Positions 61,738-64,000 of a stretch of 64,000 nucleotides of DNA are shown here, one piece after another. The notes under the pieces are model-generated. The model did not search any database and was not told the origin of the DNA. It saw only the letters and a list, made by a program, of their open reading frames with translations. Made by a program: the position numbers and the translations under genes. Each line of letters begins with the position of its first letter. Position 1 is the stretch's first letter. Origin of the DNA: Moraxella caprae DSM 19149 (GTDB lineage: Bacteria; Pseudomonadota; Gammaproteobacteria; Pseudomonadales; Moraxellaceae); contig NZ_AUGF01000011.1 of NCBI RefSeq assembly GCF_000426885.1, forward strand, positions 18,037 to 82,036, written 5' to 3'.

Positions 61738-62605
61738 ATGCCAAAAATTGCCAACATTCAGCTAAATTCCCAAGATAACATTGATAACAATCTAGCCATT
61801 ATCAAACAGGCTGTCTCTGTCGCCAAAGACAACGGGGCGGATTTGGCAGTTTTGCCCGAAAATGCCTGCGTCATGGGGTCGCAAAAAGAGCTTGCCAGCC
61901 GTTTTGATGAAATGGTGGATTTTTATGCACGTCTTGCCCGTGATACCGACATTCATATCCTAGCAGGCACACTCCCTTGCCCTACTCGCCCTGATGGCAC
62001 GCCCATAGACGGCAAATTAGACGGCAAGTTCCGCCAATCTAGCCTACTGTTTGACAATACAGGTACGCTCATCACCCGCTATGACAAAATCCACTTGTTT
62101 CGGGCGTCGGTGGCGGACGGCGTGGGCAGTTATGATGAAGGTCGCACCTTTGAGGCTGGCGATACGCCCGTGGTGGCTCACTGCATACTAGGCGGTATGG
62201 CGGTTGGCATAGGGCTAACGGTGTGTTTTGATGTGCGATTTCCCACGCTTTATCAAAAACTTAGAGACATGGGGGGCAGACATCATCACTGTGCCGTCCG
62301 CCTTTACCCACACCACAGGCAAGGCTCATTGGCAATCGCTCCTAACCGCTCGCTCGCTTGACAGCCAATGCCTTATCATCGGCTCGGCACAAGGTGGCAC
62401 ACACTATTTTACTCACAAGGACAAGCCCCAAACCCGCCAGACGTGGGGGCATGGCATGACAGTCAATGCCAATGGGCAAATCGTGGGCAGTACAAACACG
62501 ACAGACGGTGGTGATTTTTTAATCATTTATGCTGATTTTGATAAAGATGAGCAAGATGATATTCGTAAAAATATGCCGATATTTGAATGTCAGGTGGAAT
62601 TATAA
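61738..62605 (+). pseudogene. Carbon-nitrogen hydrolase (nitrilase superfamily), frameshifted
   Basis: The first part, MPKIANIQLNSQDNIDNNL and on, is a Nit1/deaminated-glutathione-amidase-type nitrilase-fold enzyme with the catalytic Glu in VLPENACVM near 39, Lys in RYDKIHLFRAS near 111 and Cys in GLTVCFDVRFP near 164. The frame is broken at the run of six Gs at 62271-62276: removing one G joins the first frame to the second, which continues TWGADIITVPSAFTHTTG with the correct family sequence to 62605. As written, translation stops at 62361 after 207 residues. It may be a true frameshift, a sequencing error or a rare slippage site. Confidence 0.85.
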
Positions 62606-63727
62606 TTAAGGCTTTTTGGCGGTCGCCCTAGGATGTGCCTTATCATAAACCTTGGTCAATGACCCAAAGTCCACATGGGTATAAATCTGCGTGGTGCTAA
62701 GGTTGCTATGCCCCAACAGCTCCTGCACCGCACGCAAATTACCACTTGATGACAACAGGTGCGATGCAAAACTGTGGCGAAGCAAATGTGGATGCAAACT
62801 CTGGGCGATACCTACCCGAGTGGCACACAGCGACAAGCGAAGCTGTATCGCACGCTCGCTTAGTCTTTTGCCGTGTCGCTCACTGATGAACAACGCCTTG
62901 ACGGTACTGGCAGGCGTGATGTCATCAGGCTTGGCAGTTTTGGCGACTTTTTTGGCTTGCCATGATGTGCGATAAGGCAGGTAGGCATTGATGGCTTGTA
63001 TCGCCTTGGTGCCAACAGGGACGACACGCATTTTTTTGCCTTTGCCCAGCACCCTAACCGATTTGGCGGTCAAATCCACATCCGCCACATCAAGCGATGC
63101 CAGTTCCGCCAGACGCAGACCGCTACTGTACATCAGCTCAAACATCGCCTTATCTCGCACCCACAAATCCGCCTGCTTGGGGTCATCGGGTGGGGCTTGC
63201 TCCAACAGCTGTGTCATCAAATCCACATCCAACACCACAGGCAGGGGCTTGGGGGCAGATTTTAGGCGATAACCGATGGTCGGGTTGCAGATACTCGCTT
63301 TGTCGTCTGTTGTCCGCTCCTGCTCCTTGATGGCAAACTGATAAAACCGCTTGATGGCAGAAATGTCTCGTTTGACACTCGCCGTCTGCACCCTATCCTG
63401 CTCCAACCGTGTCACGACATACCACTCCAAATCCTTGGGGCGACAGTCCTGCCAGTCCACGCCATAACGCCCCAAAAACTCGCCAAAGCGGTGCATGCTC
63501 GCCCGATACGCCGACAGCGTGTGGGGCGAATAATTCTGCCCTGTCAGTGACGACAGCCAACGCTCTATCGCTGATAGCAGAGTCTGAGTCATGGCTTGCT
63601 TTGGGTCTGTATCATGGCTAATGGGCATGTCATGAGCCTGCTCTGCTTGCCTAGCTAGGCTTGGCGGATGAGCGTTACTGGATGATTGAGCGGAGTGGGT
63701 TTGGTTTAAAATGGCGGACAGTCTCAT
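62606..63727 (-). CDS. xerC: Site-specific tyrosine recombinase XerC
   Basis: XerC resolves chromosome dimers at dif together with XerD. The 373-residue product has an N-terminal SAM-like core-binding domain (HTLSAYRASMHRFGEFLGRYG) and the catalytic domain with YSSGLRLAELASLDVADVDL, VLGKGKKMRVVPVG, HLLRHSFASHLLSSSGNLRA and QELLGHSNLSTTQIYTHVDF, which give the R, K, HxxR, H and Y residues, and the XerC-specific ending KVYDKAHPRA. ATG at 63727 is used. It is about 70 residues longer at the N-terminus than E. coli XerC. It converges with the frameshifted gene without a gap. Confidence 0.95.
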   Translation of the reverse strand: MRLSAILNQTHSAQSSSNAHPPSLARQAEQAHDMPISHDTDPKQAMTQTLLSAIERWLSSLTGQNYSPHTLSAYRASMHRFGEFLGRYGVDWQDCRPKDLEWYVVTRLEQDRVQTASVKRDISAIKRFYQFAIKEQERTTDDKASICNPTIGYRLKSAPKPLPVVLDVDLMTQLLEQAPPDDPKQADLWVRDKAMFELMYSSGLRLAELASLDVADVDLTAKSVRVLGKGKKMRVVPVGTKAIQAINAYLPYRTSWQAKKVAKTAKPDDITPASTVKALFISERHGKRLSERAIQLRLSLCATRVGIAQSLHPHLLRHSFASHLLSSSGNLRAVQELLGHSNLSTTQIYTHVDFGSLTKVYDKAHPRATAKKP

Positions 63728-63903
63728 GGCTATGGCTATTATTGGATAGATGCTAGATAAGTATTGGATAAGTATTGGATAAATATCGGGCAAATTATTT
63801 GGGTGGATTTGGTAAATTGGTAAAATCAGACTAGGAAATTTAGGAACAACTATCTTATCACGATTTGTCATGACAACCAAATTATTTTGGATTATGTTAA
63901 ATA

Positions 63904-64000
63904 ATTTTCCCAATTTCCCAATTTCCCAATTTCCCAATTTCCCAATTTCCCAATTTCCCAATTTCCCAATTTCCCAATTTCCCAATTTCCCAATTTCCCA
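63904..64000. repeat. Octanucleotide tandem repeat (AATTTCCC)n
   Basis: From 63912 eleven exact 8 bp units AATTTCCC run to 63999 and continue past the window edge; a first imperfect unit starts at 63904. The repeat ends about 185 bases upstream of the xerC start. Read on the minus strand all three frames are open, giving the eight-residue repeat GNWEIGKL, but I see no start codon that would make it a real protein. Confidence 0.97.

Noticed and set aside
62271..62276. Phase-variable poly-G tract
   Set aside because: Six bases is shorter than tracts known to vary at high rates, and the gene is not a surface-structure gene. Error or inactivation is simpler.
62606..63727. An integrase marking a mobile element
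   Set aside because: The motif set and the ending KVYDKAHPRA fit chromosomal XerC, and no element boundaries are visible next to it.
63904..63985. An XerC N-terminal extension or repeat protein made of GNWEIGKL units
   Set aside because: The open frame exists because the 8 bp repeat has no stop in any frame. The only start there is TTG without a ribosome binding site, and XerC homology begins after ATG 63727.

Overview
The window looks like a stretch of chromosome from a Moraxella-type gammaproteobacterium (family Moraxellaceae). This is inferred from the low-to-middling GC content, the gene content (an AcrAB-OprM type RND pump, lctP-lldD lactate use, rsmG-parA, a CsrA with a long C-terminal tail, a DUF3465 lipoprotein, PldA, and a stand-alone GspE/PulE ATPase) and frequent TAAGGA-type ribosome binding sites. 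I see no rRNA, prophage, CRISPR array or full-length IS element. Most of the window is core housekeeping sequence with small mobile or repeated elements in the gaps.

Layout. 1-7500: the 5' end of an M16 metalloprotease gene runs off the left edge, then glmM, a small overlapping gene pair resembling a toxin-antitoxin module, pdxH with a metallophosphoesterase, a DUF2628/pilin-like membrane protein, trmB, mtgA and a glutaredoxin-like protein. 7500-11440: lactate permease and L-lactate dehydrogenase, each preceded by a copy of a TA-flanked miniature inverted-repeat element. 11480-13420: lolD and lolC. 14700-21190: a complete tripartite efflux operon acrA-acrB-oprM on the minus strand. 21590-21780: tRNA-Cys and tRNA-Leu. 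22200-27710: rpmB-rpmG, csrA with a HopJ-family gene, lysC and alaS, all minus. 28000-39900: a small membrane protein, a GspE/PulE ATPase, an outer-membrane protein, pldA-comF, a DUF3465 lipoprotein, dsbD, pgsA, a BaiN/HI0933 flavoprotein and pnuC. 40000-48000: an Mpo1-like protein, fhs, nth, a phosphopantetheinyl transferase, a REP-associated transposase with its REP hairpins, and a Lon-family protease. 48000-53300: rsmG-parA, the split threonine/serine exporter, etfB-etfA and a cold-shock protein. 54000-64000: an ilvI-ilvH-ilvC cluster interrupted by a PIN-domain toxin-antitoxin pair and an unknown gene, then a DUF4124 protein, rpoN, a frameshifted nitrilase-family gene, xerC and an octanucleotide tandem repeat at the right edge.

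Genes that work together: LctP imports lactate and LldD oxidises it. LolC and LolD release lipoproteins from the inner membrane. AcrA, AcrB and OprM form a drug efflux pump. EtfA and EtfB form an electron-transfer flavoprotein. IlvI and IlvH form acetohydroxyacid synthase, and IlvC does the next step of branched-chain amino acid synthesis.

The least conventional content is non-coding. There are three copies of a 208-269 bp element whose terminal repeats change in step (one copy carries a nested 70 bp inverted-repeat insert). There is a REP family with a fixed GTAGG(GG) foot and variable stems, together with its RAYT transposase. There is also a 63 bp near-perfect palindrome upstream of fhs, a 101 bp inverted-repeat element between etfB and etfA, and the (AATTTCCC)n tract at the right edge.
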